DNA of 55,392 nt from Rhodospirillaceae bacterium (GTDB lineage: Bacteria; Pseudomonadota; Alphaproteobacteria; CACIAM-22H2): the NCBI GenBank assembly GCA_027490975.1, contig JAIXXA010000184.1:1-55392 (forward strand), read 5' to 3'. Position 1 is the stretch's first letter, and every line of letters begins with the position of its first letter. Below are positions 29,795 through 39,053 of the stretch, piece by piece. The translations under genes and the position numbers were made by a program. The notes beneath the pieces were generated by a model, which did not search any database, was not told the DNA's origin, and saw nothing but the letters and a program-made list of their open reading frames with translations.

Positions 29795-30472
29795 ATGAAA
29801 ATCCTTGTGGTCGAAGACGAACCGGTTCTTTGCGCGGCACTCGCGGCAAAACTGCGCAATGCGGCCTATGTCGTCGATGCGGTCGATTCGCTCGAAACCG
29901 CGCAGGCAGCCCTTGCCGTCGGCGCATACGACGCCGTTCTGCTCGACCGACGGCTGCCGGACGGCGACAGCGTGTCCATCCTCGGCGATTTTCGCAGAAG
30001 CCAACCCAACACCGCGATCATTCTGCTCACGGCCCTCGACCGGGTCGCCGAGAAAATCAAAGGCCTCGACGAGGGTGCCGACGACTATCTGACCAAACCC
30101 GTCGACGGGGAAGAGTTGCTCGCGCGCGTGCGCGCGGCCCTGCGCCGGCGCTCGCAGGGTGCCGCGCCGCCGATCGTGTGCGGCAATGTCACGCTCGAGC
30201 CGAATCACCGCACGCTTTCGGTGTTCGGCCGCCCCCTTGTGCTGAAGCGGCGCGAAACGCATCTGCTGTGCGCGCTGATGCAGCGCGTCGGCCGCGTGGT
30301 CGAACGCAGCGCGCTGCTCGACGCGCTCTACGGCTTCGACGACGAGGTCCAATCCAACACGCTCGATTCGCACGTCTCGCGTCTGCGCGCGCGCCTCAAC
30401 GAAATGGGTGCCGGCGTTTCGATCGCGGCGGTGCGCGGCGTGGGCTACGTCCTCGACGCGCGCGACGAATGA
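29795..30472 (+). CDS. OmpR-family response regulator
   Basis: 225 residues from the ATG at 29795. The receiver domain has acidic Asp8 and Asp51 (VLLDRRLPDG, phosphorylation site) and Lys101 (TKPVDGEEL). The C-terminal winged helix contains LVLKRRETHLLCALM, SNTLDSHVSRLRARL and VRGVGYVLDA. It overlaps the sensor kinase start by 4 bp. Upstream codons back to 29675 are in frame but unlike receivers. Confidence 0.95.
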   Translation: MKILVVEDEPVLCAALAAKLRNAAYVVDAVDSLETAQAALAVGAYDAVLLDRRLPDGDSVSILGDFRRSQPNTAIILLTALDRVAEKIKGLDEGADDYLTKPVDGEELLARVRAALRRRSQGAAPPIVCGNVTLEPNHRTLSVFGRPLVLKRRETHLLCALMQRVGRVVERSALLDALYGFDDEVQSNTLDSHVSRLRARLNEMGAGVSIAAVRGVGYVLDARDE

Positions 30473-31818
30473 CGAAGCTGTCTCTTTCGGCGCGCTTGAT
30501 CGCGCTGCTGGCGATCGGCCAGACGATCCTCGTCGTCGTCGGGTTCGCAGCTTGGGCGTTTTTCGCGACGCTCCTGACTTTTGGGGACCTGGCGAGCGAT
30601 ACGTCGCGCACCTTGGTCGCCGCCGCCCTGCAGAGCGAGGGCGATTCGCTGCGGATCGTTTCCACGCCGAAACTGGCCGCCTACGCCCAAAAACGCCCTG
30701 ATTTGCGCTATGCGGCCTTTCGCGCAGGGGTGGCGCTGGGCGGCTCGGATCCGGGCTTGGCCAGCACCCTCGACGCATTGGCGCCTCTGATGGTGCGCAA
30801 CAAGGGCATCCTCGACATCGTCGTCGACGACGGCAACGCAACCGTGCGCCTGTCTTCCGTTCCGTCCGACTACGGCGACATCGTCGTCGCCACCGTCGGC
30901 GACCGTTTCGGCATCGACGATGTCGGCACCTTCGTCACGACCTTTGTTCCGCACCTCATGGGGATCTTTGCGCCTGCCTTGCTCGTCGCGACCGCGATCG
31001 TGCTGATCGTCGTGCGTCTGACGATGCGCCCGCTGATCGAAGCGGCCCGGAGCGCCGAATCGATCGACGTTGCGAACATCGGCAGGCGCTTCGATGTCGG
31101 CACGATGCCGCATGAAGCCCGCGCTTTCGGCGCGGCGATAAACCGGCTGCTTTCCCGCCTGGAGACGGGGATCGCACGCCAGCGCCTTTTCATGGCCAAT
31201 GCCGCGCACGAGTTGCGCACGCCGATCGCCGTGCTCGAAGCAAAGATCGATGCGCTCGTCGATCCGGCGCCGCGACGGGACCTCAAACCGGCGATGCGTC
31301 GTCTTGCTGGGCTTCTCAACCAGCTGCTGGCGGCGACGCGGATCGCGCACGAGGACACGACCCTTGGCGAAGAAATCGATCTTGTTGCGACCGCGCGCGG
31401 CGTCGTGGCGGACTGCGCGCCGCTGGCGCTGCGGCAAAACCGCGCGATCGAGTTCGATGCCGCGCTCGATCGCGCACCCGTGCGGGGCTCTGCACAGGCT
31501 CTGGCAAGCTGCATCGCCAACATCGTCGACAACGCGCTGCATGTCGAGCCGGCGGGCGGCACCGTGCGCGTTGCGGTTCGTGCGGCACCGACGCGCGGAA
31601 ACCTCGTGGTCGAAATCTGCGACCACGGGCCCGGCATCGCAAACGAAGACCGTCGCTACGTTTTCGATCCGTTTTGGCGCAAAAACGAGCAGCGCCAAGG
31701 TTCGGGACTCGGCCTGTTCATCTCCGCCGATATCGCCGCCCGGCATGGCGGGGCCGTGCAGATCGTGGATTTGCCCGGTTGGAGCACCGTTTTCCAGATC
31801 GAATTGCCGTCCGCTTGA
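30469..31818 (+). CDS. Sensor histidine kinase
   Basis: 449 residues: transmembrane helix 1 (8-36), a periplasmic sensor region of about 125 residues, helix 2 (162-184), HAMP linker, phospho-accepting His247 (NAAHELRTPIAVLEAK), then N (NIVDNALH), G1 (DHGPGI) and G2 (GSGLGLFIS) ATP-binding motifs. Partner of the response regulator encoded just upstream. The signal is unknown; the adjacent MipA/OmpV gene is the most obvious target or accessory. Confidence 0.94.
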   Translation: MTKLSLSARLIALLAIGQTILVVVGFAAWAFFATLLTFGDLASDTSRTLVAAALQSEGDSLRIVSTPKLAAYAQKRPDLRYAAFRAGVALGGSDPGLASTLDALAPLMVRNKGILDIVVDDGNATVRLSSVPSDYGDIVVATVGDRFGIDDVGTFVTTFVPHLMGIFAPALLVATAIVLIVVRLTMRPLIEAARSAESIDVANIGRRFDVGTMPHEARAFGAAINRLLSRLETGIARQRLFMANAAHELRTPIAVLEAKIDALVDPAPRRDLKPAMRRLAGLLNQLLAATRIAHEDTTLGEEIDLVATARGVVADCAPLALRQNRAIEFDAALDRAPVRGSAQALASCIANIVDNALHVEPAGGTVRVAVRAAPTRGNLVVEICDHGPGIANEDRRYVFDPFWRKNEQRQGSGLGLFISADIAARHGGAVQIVDLPGWSTVFQIELPSA

Positions 31819-31905
31819 CGGATTTTCCGGTCAGGTTCACGCAATCTCTGTGCTGTATCCGTTTGCGCACTTGGTTCTTCCCTTTTGCCAAAGGACGCAC
31901 ACGGA

Positions 31906-32748
31906 ATGGAACGCATGCTTTTCCCGGTCGCTGCATTTGCGGCGATTTTCGCAACCTCGGTTGCAGCCAACGCTGCCGACAAAAAGGCAACGGACAAAGC
32001 CGCGCCCAAAAACTGGGAAGTCACGATCGGCGGGGGCGTCGCCTCGGCACCGCGCTTCGAAGGCGCCAAAAAGAACCGCGTTGCCGCCCTGCCGAGTCTC
32101 GACATCGTCTGGAAAGATACGGTCTTCGTCTCCACGAGCCGCAGCGTGAGCGCCAATGCTTCCTCGGTCGGCGGTGTGGGCGCCTATGTCGTCAACAACG
32201 ACCTTGTGAAGGCGGGTCCCATTTTCAACTTCAATCGGGGGCGCAACCGCTCGGACGACCGCGAAGCGCTCGCCGGGCTCAACAACGTTGACGGCACTGT
32301 CGAGGGCGGCGGCTTCGTCAGATACACGCCGTTTGCGTTTCTGGAAGCGGCCCTCGAGGTCCGTCAGGGCTTGGGCGGCCATCGCGGCGCCATCGCCGAT
32401 TTTGCCGTCAATGTTTCCGCGCCGCCCCTGCTGGCGGACAAGCTGTTTTTGTCGGCCGGCCCGCGCATCAGTTTTTCGGACAAAAACTACAATGAAAAGT
32501 TCTACGGCGTAACCGCCGCCGAAGCGAGCCGCTCGCGCTACGCCAGATACGAGCCCAAGGCCGGGGTGCGCTCCTACGGCCTGGGTGCGGCCGCGCAATA
32601 CGAAGTGACCGACCGAATTGGCCTCGGTTTTTTCGCGGAGTTCTCGCGCCTGGCGGGGCCGGCGGCGGATTCGCCCATCGTCAAAGGGCCTTTCGGCTCG
32701 AAATCGCAGACCGTTGTCGGCACGGCGCTGACCTATCGGTTCAACTGA
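31906..32748 (+). CDS. MipA/OmpV-family outer-membrane protein
   Basis: 280 residues from the ATG at 31906: signal peptide (1-23, ending VAANA) and an amphipathic beta-barrel with the family features WEVTIGGGVASAPRFEGAKKNRVAALPSLDI and a C-terminal aromatic-plus-Asn strand (VVGTALTYRFN). MipA was first described as a scaffold of murein enzymes, while others act in outer-membrane sensing or transport. It follows the two-component system by 87 bp, so co-regulation is likely but not shown. Confidence 0.85.
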   Translation: MERMLFPVAAFAAIFATSVAANAADKKATDKAAPKNWEVTIGGGVASAPRFEGAKKNRVAALPSLDIVWKDTVFVSTSRSVSANASSVGGVGAYVVNNDLVKAGPIFNFNRGRNRSDDREALAGLNNVDGTVEGGGFVRYTPFAFLEAALEVRQGLGGHRGAIADFAVNVSAPPLLADKLFLSAGPRISFSDKNYNEKFYGVTAAEASRSRYARYEPKAGVRSYGLGAAAQYEVTDRIGLGFFAEFSRLAGPAADSPIVKGPFGSKSQTVVGTALTYRFN

Positions 32749-32753
32749 CGAAA

Positions 32754-32780
32754 GGCGTGCCGCCGTCAGCCCGGCACGCC
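32754..32780. terminator. Hairpin between convergent mipA-like and reductase genes
   Basis: GGCGTGCCG (32754-32762) pairs with CGGCACGCC (32772-32780); the loop holds the reductase stop. No T run follows on either strand, so termination is only possible. Confidence 0.4.
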
Positions 32781-33785
32781 CTTCGTGGTCGAATACTCGA
32801 AATGCAGGACTTCGCCCGGATGCACGAGCTTGTGCGCGGCGTGGGCGGCCATGGCGGCTTCGGCGAAGCCCTGCAGGATGAGTTTTAGCTTGCCCGGATA
32901 GTCGGCGATGTCGCCGATCGCGAAAATGCCGGGCACGGACGTGGCCAGCGTGGCCGCTTCGACCGCGATATTGCCCTTGTGCAAAGCAAGGCCCCAGTCC
33001 GCGATGGGGCCGAGATTCATCGCGAGGCCGAAAAAGGCGAGCAGCGCATCGGCCTCGAGCTTGCGGATATTGCCGTCGAGATCCTTGAGCACCACATGCG
33101 TGAGGGCACCCGGCTCGCCCTCCAGCCCTTCGAGCTGATAGGGCGTCACGAGATCGATCTTGCCTGCCTTGGCAAGCGCCATGACTTTGGCGACCGTGTC
33201 GGGCGCACCGCGGAATTTGTCGCGCCGGTGGATCACCATCACGCGTGCGGCGATGTCGGCCAAAGACAGCGTCCAGTCGAGGGCCGAATCGCCGCCGCCG
33301 GCGATGGCCACGCGACGCCCGCGGAAATCTTCGCGCCGCTGCACGAAATAATGCACGCCCTTGTTCTCGAATTCGTCGATGCGGGCGAGCGGCGGCTTGT
33401 TGGGGCCGAAAGCGCCCACACCCGCCGCCAGGATCACGGCCTTGGCGCGGATCTTCGTGCCCTTGGCGGTCTCGAGATCGAGCCAGCCATCCGGCCCCCG
33501 CGCCAATTTCTCCACACGCTGGCCCAGATGGTAGACCGGGTTGAACGGGGCCGCCTGGGCCTGCAGATTCTCGATGAGTTCGAGCGCCCCCACTTTGGGA
33601 TAGCCCGGAATGTCGTAGATCGGCTTTTCGGGATAGAGCGCCGCGCACTGCCCGCCCGCCATGTCGAGCGCATCGACCACATGCGTTTTCATCTTGAGCA
33701 TGCCGCATTCGAAGACGGCAAACAGCCCGACGGGGCCTGCACCGATGATCGCAACGTCGGTCGTGTGGATCGGCTGTTCGGACAT
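32766..33785 (-). CDS. Ferredoxin-NADP(+) reductase, thioredoxin-reductase-like type
   Basis: Homodimeric FAD enzyme moving electrons between NADPH and ferredoxin. 339 residues. FAD motif VAIIGAGPVGLFAVFECG, second dinucleotide motif VAIAGGGDSALDW and late GIFAIGDIADYPGKLKLI. The redox CxxC of true thioredoxin reductases is absent, and the C-terminal extension EVLHFEYSTTKGVPG is typical of this FNR group. It could supply reduced ferredoxin to Fe-S or rubrerythrin pathways nearby; that link is inference. Confidence 0.92.
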   Translation of the reverse strand: MSEQPIHTTDVAIIGAGPVGLFAVFECGMLKMKTHVVDALDMAGGQCAALYPEKPIYDIPGYPKVGALELIENLQAQAAPFNPVYHLGQRVEKLARGPDGWLDLETAKGTKIRAKAVILAAGVGAFGPNKPPLARIDEFENKGVHYFVQRREDFRGRRVAIAGGGDSALDWTLSLADIAARVMVIHRRDKFRGAPDTVAKVMALAKAGKIDLVTPYQLEGLEGEPGALTHVVLKDLDGNIRKLEADALLAFFGLAMNLGPIADWGLALHKGNIAVEAATLATSVPGIFAIGDIADYPGKLKLILQGFAEAAMAAHAAHKLVHPGEVLHFEYSTTKGVPG

Positions 33786-33824
33786 GGGCGGCGGACTTTC
33801 GCTTGGCGAGACGAGACGGCAACA

Positions 33825-33852
33825 TTGATAGCGTGCGGCCCGGCGAATTCAA
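33825..33852 (-). promoter_or_regulatory. Predicted promoter of the ferredoxin-NADP reductase
   Basis: TTGAAT (33852 to 33847), 16 bp, TATCAA (33830 to 33825) on the minus strand, leaving a leader of about 33 nt. The triple 12-bp repeat lies immediately upstream. Confidence 0.42.
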
Positions 33853-33856
33853 TGGG

Positions 33857-33892
33857 TTTTGCCGGGGGTTTTGCCGGAGATTTTGCCGGGCA
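33857..33892. repeat. Three tandem 12-bp repeats
   Basis: TTTTGCCGGGGG, TTTTGCCGGAGA and TTTTGCCGGGCA are three direct, head-to-tail copies sharing TTTTGCCGG. They lie between divergent genes and directly upstream of the reductase promoter; they could be tandem binding sites. Confidence 0.7.
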
Positions 33893-33933
33893 CCGGCTTC
33901 CCAAGCCTCGGCGCCGCGCGCTAGAAAGGAACG

Positions 33934-34410
33934 ATGGAGACGCAAAGTGCGAGTCGCGCAACGACGCTCGACGATCCTGCCGCGACCGCTGCCTTGGCGG
34001 CGCAGTTGGCAGGGCTTGCGCGCGTGGGCGACGTGTTCGCACTCTGGGGCGATCTCGGCATGGGCAAGACCGCGTTCGCGCGCGCTTTCATCGCGACCCG
34101 TGCCGGCGAAGCGCTCGTCGTGCCCAGCCCGACCTTCACGCTGCTGCAGACCTACGATCTGCCGAACGGCCCGGTCTGGCATTTCGATCTCTACCGGCTG
34201 GCGAGCCCCGACGACGTGTGGGAACTCGGCTGGGAACAGGGCCTCAGCGACGCGATTCTTCTGGTCGAATGGCCCCAACGCCTCGGCGATCTGTTGCCCG
34301 CCGACCGGCTCGATGTTGCGTTCGCGCAAGGCGATAGCCCTGAGCAGCGACGCGTGCGGCTCGGCGGCGCGGGCAGTTGGGGCGCCCGCCTCGAGGCGTG
34401 CCATGTTTGA
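33934..34410 (+). CDS. tsaE: tRNA t6A37 modification ATPase TsaE
   Basis: Helper ATPase of the TsaB-TsaD complex making N6-threonylcarbamoyladenosine in tRNAs. 158 residues. Walker A GDLGMGKT at 39-46, then VPSPTFTLLQTYD and HFDLYRL, all typical. The start follows AAAGGAACG. The end overlaps amgK by 8 bp. In this operon it is followed by cell-wall recycling genes, the common alphaproteobacterial arrangement. Confidence 0.96.
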   Translation: METQSASRATTLDDPAATAALAAQLAGLARVGDVFALWGDLGMGKTAFARAFIATRAGEALVVPSPTFTLLQTYDLPNGPVWHFDLYRLASPDDVWELGWEQGLSDAILLVEWPQRLGDLLPADRLDVAFAQGDSPEQRRVRLGGAGSWGARLEACHV

Positions 34411-35413
34411 GCCGCGCGCGGCCGCACGGCCGTTTCTCGATTCAAACGGCTGGGCCGGCATCGCCCCCGCCCCGCTTGCGGGCGATGCGAGCTTCCGGCG
34501 CTATTTTCGGCTCGCCGACGGCGCGCGGCGCGCCGTGCTGATGGACGCGCCGCCGTTGCACGAAGACGTGCGGCCGTTTGTGGCCGTGGGCGAGCATCTC
34601 GCAGCGCTCGGCTATTCGGCCCCGCGCATCGCGGCCAAGAATCCGCACGACGGGTTTCTGCTGCTCGAAGATCTCGGCGATTCGACCTTCACGCGCGTGC
34701 TGGGCGAAGCCCCGGCGCGCGAGGCCGAACTCTACGCGCTTGCGACCGACACGCTGATCGCACTCCACAAGCACCCGGCCCAAACCAACGTCGACGTGCC
34801 GCCTTACGATGCCGCAACGCTCGACCGCGAGGCGGCGCTGCTCGTCGATTGGTTCCTGCCGGCCTGGACGGGGACGGCAACCGCGCCGGCATTGCGCCGC
34901 GACTATCTCGAATTGTGGCGCACGCTCTATGCGCTTGCCGATGTCGGCCTGCCCTGCCTCGTGCTGCGCGACTACCACGTGGACAATCTGGTGCTGCTGG
35001 CCGAGCGGCCAGGCGTCGCCGCTTGCGGCCTGCTCGACTTCCAGGACGCGCGCCTGGGAAGCTGCGTCTACGATCTTGCGAGCCTCGTCGAAGATGCGCG
35101 CCGCGACGTGTCGCACGACGTGCGTGCTGCGTGCGTCGCGCGCTATCTGGCGGCGTTCCCGCATCTCGACAAAGCGGCGTTCGGCGCAGGCCTTGCCGTT
35201 CTGGGCGCGCAGCGCAGCGCCAAAATCGTCGGCATTTTCGTGCGCTTGGCCTTGCGCGACGGCAAGCCGCACTATCTTCGGCACATCGCGCGCGTATGGC
35301 GCCTGCTCGAGGCGAGCTTGGCGCACCCCGCCCTTGCCGAACTCGCGCGCTGGTTTGCGGCAAACGTGCCGCTCGATTGGCGCACCGCCCCCAAGATCGA
35401 GAGTGCGGCATGA
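34403..35413 (+). CDS. amgK: N-acetylmuramate/N-acetylglucosamine anomeric kinase
   Basis: Phosphorylates C1 of MurNAc or GlcNAc released in peptidoglycan recycling. 336 residues of the APH/choline-kinase fold: GDASFRRYFRL at the N-terminus, catalytic VLRDYHVDNL and metal-binding LLDFQDARLG. The gene right after it is MurU, its pathway partner, which supports AmgK over a drug-modifying phosphotransferase. The pathway bypasses the fosfomycin-sensitive route to UDP-MurNAc. Confidence 0.9.
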   Translation: MFEPRAAARPFLDSNGWAGIAPAPLAGDASFRRYFRLADGARRAVLMDAPPLHEDVRPFVAVGEHLAALGYSAPRIAAKNPHDGFLLLEDLGDSTFTRVLGEAPAREAELYALATDTLIALHKHPAQTNVDVPPYDAATLDREAALLVDWFLPAWTGTATAPALRRDYLELWRTLYALADVGLPCLVLRDYHVDNLVLLAERPGVAACGLLDFQDARLGSCVYDLASLVEDARRDVSHDVRAACVARYLAAFPHLDKAAFGAGLAVLGAQRSAKIVGIFVRLALRDGKPHYLRHIARVWRLLEASLAHPALAELARWFAANVPLDWRTAPKIESAA

Positions 35414-36147
35414 GCGCGATCCGCACGGCGATGGTGCTTGCGGCAGGCTTGGGCAAGCGCATGCGCCCGCTCACCGACACGCTGCCCAAACCGCTTGTCG
35501 AAGTCGCCGGGCGCAGCCTGATCGACCGCGTTTTCGACCGGCTGATCGCAGCGGGCGTGACGCGCATCGTCGTCAATCTGCACCACCATCGCGCGATCCT
35601 CGAGGCGCATATCGCCAAGCGCCGCGACGCCGACTTCGTGCTGTCGCCGGAGGCCGAACTTTTGGAAACCGGCGGCGGCGTTTTGAACGCGCTGCCGGCG
35701 CTGGGGACCGAGCCCTTCTACTGCGTCAATGCCGACGTGCTGTGGTTCGACGGCGCCACGCCTGCGCTGACGCGCATGGCGCAAGCCTGGGAGGCCCAGC
35801 GCCCGGACGCGTTGCTGCTGATGAACTCGGCCGCCAGTGCGCGCGGCTACGAAGGACGCGGCGACTATTTCATGGACGGGTTCGGCGTTGCGCGCCGCCG
35901 CCTGGGCAACGAGACCGCGCCCTTCGTCTATGCGGGCGTGCAGATCCTCGACGCCGGGTGTTTTGCGGGCCAAGCGCCGGGCCGTTTCTCGCTGAACCGC
36001 GTCTACGACGCGCTCGAAGCGTCCGCAGGGCTGGTCGGCATCGCGCATGACGGTTTGTGGTTCCATGTCGGCACGCCCGAAAGCGTTGCCGAAACCGAGT
36101 TCGAATTGGGCTGGTCGCACGCGCGGCCCTATCCGCGGCCGCGATGA
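35410..36147 (+). CDS. murU: N-acetylmuramate alpha-1-phosphate uridylyltransferase
   Basis: Converts MurNAc-1-phosphate and UTP to UDP-MurNAc. 245 residues. N-terminal nucleotidyltransferase signature MVLAAGLGKRMRPLTDTLPKPL, LLETGGGVLNALP and NADVLW (metal-binding Asp). C-terminal FHVGTPESVAETE is usual. ATGA overlaps at both ends with amgK and addB. Confidence 0.93.
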   Translation: MSAIRTAMVLAAGLGKRMRPLTDTLPKPLVEVAGRSLIDRVFDRLIAAGVTRIVVNLHHHRAILEAHIAKRRDADFVLSPEAELLETGGGVLNALPALGTEPFYCVNADVLWFDGATPALTRMAQAWEAQRPDALLLMNSAASARGYEGRGDYFMDGFGVARRRLGNETAPFVYAGVQILDAGCFAGQAPGRFSLNRVYDALEASAGLVGIAHDGLWFHVGTPESVAETEFELGWSHARPYPRPR

Positions 36148-39053
36148 CGGCGGCGGCCGCGAAGCTCTTCGACATTCCGGCGGGCACGCCGTTTCTGGCG
36201 GCCCTTGCCAGCGGCATTCGCACCGCGCTCGGCGCCGACCCGCTCGCTTTGTCGCGCGCCACGGTGCTGCTGCCCAATCGCCGCGCGGTGCGCGCCCTCG
36301 GCGACGCGTTTCTGGCGGTCGGCGACGGGGCGGCCCTCTTGCTGCCGCGCATCGCCGCCATCGGCGACGTCGACGAAGACGAATTGTCGCTGGCGGCCGA
36401 AACCGCATCGCTTGCCGCCGAATTGCCGCCGGCGATCGACGCGCTCGCGCGCCATCTGCTGCTCGCCCGGCTCGTGGCCGCGCGCGGCGATCTTGTGCCG
36501 TCGCCGGCCGCGGCCTTCAAACTCGCCGAAGCGCTGGCCACCCTGCTCGACGAAATGCAGATCGAAGAGGTCGGCTTCGAGCGGTTTGCCGATCTGGTCC
36601 CGGCCGACTATGCCGCGCACTGGGGCGAGACCCTGGCCTTCCTCGACATTCTGCGCGAGGCGTGGCCCAGGATCCTCGCGTCGCGCGGCGAAATGGACGG
36701 GCAGGCACGGCGCGCCAAACTGATCCGCGCCTTGGCCGCGCATTGGGCCCGCACGCCGCCCGCAGGGCCGATCTGGGCGGCGGGATCGACCGGCTCGGTG
36801 CCCGCAACCGCCCATCTGCTCGCCACAATCGCGCGCCTTGAGCACGGGGCTGTCGTGCTCCCAGGGCTCGACCGCACGGCCGACGCCGCGACGTGGGAAG
36901 CGATCGGCGAAGACCCCAGCCATCCGCAGCACGGGCTCAATCTGCTGCTGCGCCGCATGGAAGCCACGCGTGCCGATGTGCAAGCCTGGCCCGGCACGGC
37001 GCCGGGGCCGCGCGCGGGCCTCGTTTCGGCCGTTCTGCTGCCTGCCCCTGCCACCGAGAGTTGGCGCGACATGCAGGCGTTTGCACCCAAGGCGTTCGAG
37101 GGGCTCAAACGCCTCGAGGCGCCCGACGCCGACAGCGAAGCGGGGGCGATCGCCCTCCTGCTGCGCGAAACGCTCGAGACGCCGGGCCGCACGGCGGCAC
37201 TCGTCACGGCCGACCGCAATCTTGCGCGCCGCGTGGCGGCCGAACTCAAGCGCTGGAACATCGCGGTCGACGACACGGCCGGTCTGCCGCTCGCGCGCAC
37301 GGCGCCCGCCACGCTGCTGCGCTTGGCCGCCCACGCGGCGAACGAAGATTTCGCCCCGGTGGCTCTGCTCGCACTTCTCAAACATCCGCTCGTGCAGCTC
37401 GGCCAAACGCGCAGCGCGCATCTTGCGCGCACGCGCAGCTTCGAGCGCGACCATCTGCGCGGGCCGCGCCCCGCACCCGGGCTTGCGGGCCTGCAGGCGC
37501 TCGATGCCGACAATCCGCTGTTGGCAGCGCTTGCTGCAGCCTTTGCCCGCGCGAACGAGGCGGACGAAACGCTGGCCGGCTTGCTGCCCGCCTTCCTCGC
37601 CGCCGCCGAAGCTTTGGCGCAAGACGAGACCGGCCAGACAAGGCTATGGGACGGCGATGCGGGCGAGGCCGTGGCGGCGTTTGCCGCACGCCTTGCCGAC
37701 GCCGCCGACGCTTTCGGCCCGCTCAAACGCCGCCATTTTGCGGATTTTCTCGACACGGTGCTGGCGACCGATGCTTATCGCCCGCCCTATGGCGGCCATC
37801 CGCGCCTGGCCATTCGCGGCACGCTCGAAGCGCGCCTCGTTGCGGCTGACCGCGTCGTGCTGGGCGGCCTCAACGAAGGCGTGTGGCCCGGCGAAGCGCG
37901 CGAAGATCCGTGGCTGTCGCGCCCGATGCGCAAAGCCGCCGGCCTGCCGCCGCCCGAACGCCAGATCGGGCTCGCCGCCCACGACTTCGCGCAGGCGCTT
38001 TCAGGGGCGGATGTGGTGCTGTCGCGCGCGCGTAAAGCCGACGGTACGCCGACCTTGCCCGCACGCTGGCTGCTGCGCTTCGAGGCCCTCGTCGGCAAAG
38101 ACAATCCGCAATGGCAGGGGTTGCTGTGGCACCCCCCGCTCGGCTGGGCGCGGCTGCTTGCAGGCGGGCACGAAAAAGGCCGCGCGCTGGCAAAACCGCG
38201 CCCGACCCCGCCGGTCGCCGCACGGCCCGCAAAGCTCGCCGTCACCGGCGTCGAACGATTGGTGCGCGATCCTTATGCGATCTATGCGCGCTACGTGCTG
38301 GGCCTGCGCCCGCTCGATCCGATCGACGCCGACGTCGATGCGCGCGACCGCGGCAATTTGATCCACGCCGCCCTCGAAACCTTCGCGCGGCGTTTTCCGG
38401 GCGACCTGCCGCCGCGGCCTGAGGCCGAACTCCTCGAGATCGGTCGCCGGATTTTCGCCGCGTACATGGATCGCCCGGCCGTGGCCGCTTTCTGGTGGCC
38501 GCGCTTCGTGCGCATCGCCGAATGGTTCGCCGCCCTCCAGACCGAACGCCAAGCCGACGGTTTGCGCATCGCCGGCGTGGAGTGTGCGGGCGAACTCGAT
38601 CTCGACGGTTTCACGCTGACCGCACGCGCCGATCGCATCGATATCGGCCCCGACGGCCGTCTCGAAGTGATCGACTACAAAACCGGGGCCACGCCCACCG
38701 CCCGGCAAGCGCTGTCGGGCATGGCGCCGCAATTGCCGTTGACGGCATCCGTCGCCAAAGCCGGGGCTTTCCAAACTATACCGGCCGCCGCGATCGCCGC
38801 CCTCGTCTACGCCAAACTCGGCGGCGCGAAACAGGCCGGCGACTGGAAGATTCTCGCCCCCGGAAAGGAAATCGCCGACGCCGATGCGTTTGCCGACGAA
38901 GCGCTTGCGGGCCTGCGCCGCTTGCTGCAGCGCTACGGCGACCCGAGCCAGCCGTATCTTTCGCGCCCGCGCCCGCAATTCGTGGCGCATGCGGGCGACT
39001 ACGACCATCTGGCGCGGTGGCTCGAATGGTCGCGCGACGGGGACGCCGAATGA
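36144..39053 (+). CDS. addB: Double-strand break repair protein AddB, alphaproteobacterial type
   Basis: Subunit of the AddAB helicase-nuclease that resects double-strand breaks for RecA. 969 residues from the ATG at 36144. The N-terminal helicase-like domain has LLPNRRAVRALGDAFL. The C-terminal PD-(D/E)XK nuclease has GNLIHAALETFARRF, then LEVIDYKTGATPTARQ. The cysteine expected in the CPF-like motif of Fe-S AddB is replaced (RDPYAIYARYVLGL), in line with the cluster-free alphaproteobacterial form. It overlaps murU and addA by 4 bp. Confidence 0.94.
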   Translation: MTAAAAKLFDIPAGTPFLAALASGIRTALGADPLALSRATVLLPNRRAVRALGDAFLAVGDGAALLLPRIAAIGDVDEDELSLAAETASLAAELPPAIDALARHLLLARLVAARGDLVPSPAAAFKLAEALATLLDEMQIEEVGFERFADLVPADYAAHWGETLAFLDILREAWPRILASRGEMDGQARRAKLIRALAAHWARTPPAGPIWAAGSTGSVPATAHLLATIARLEHGAVVLPGLDRTADAATWEAIGEDPSHPQHGLNLLLRRMEATRADVQAWPGTAPGPRAGLVSAVLLPAPATESWRDMQAFAPKAFEGLKRLEAPDADSEAGAIALLLRETLETPGRTAALVTADRNLARRVAAELKRWNIAVDDTAGLPLARTAPATLLRLAAHAANEDFAPVALLALLKHPLVQLGQTRSAHLARTRSFERDHLRGPRPAPGLAGLQALDADNPLLAALAAAFARANEADETLAGLLPAFLAAAEALAQDETGQTRLWDGDAGEAVAAFAARLADAADAFGPLKRRHFADFLDTVLATDAYRPPYGGHPRLAIRGTLEARLVAADRVVLGGLNEGVWPGEAREDPWLSRPMRKAAGLPPPERQIGLAAHDFAQALSGADVVLSRARKADGTPTLPARWLLRFEALVGKDNPQWQGLLWHPPLGWARLLAGGHEKGRALAKPRPTPPVAARPAKLAVTGVERLVRDPYAIYARYVLGLRPLDPIDADVDARDRGNLIHAALETFARRFPGDLPPRPEAELLEIGRRIFAAYMDRPAVAAFWWPRFVRIAEWFAALQTERQADGLRIAGVECAGELDLDGFTLTARADRIDIGPDGRLEVIDYKTGATPTARQALSGMAPQLPLTASVAKAGAFQTIPAAAIAALVYAKLGGAKQAGDWKILAPGKEIADADAFADEALAGLRRLLQRYGDPSQPYLSRPRPQFVAHAGDYDHLARWLEWSRDGDAE

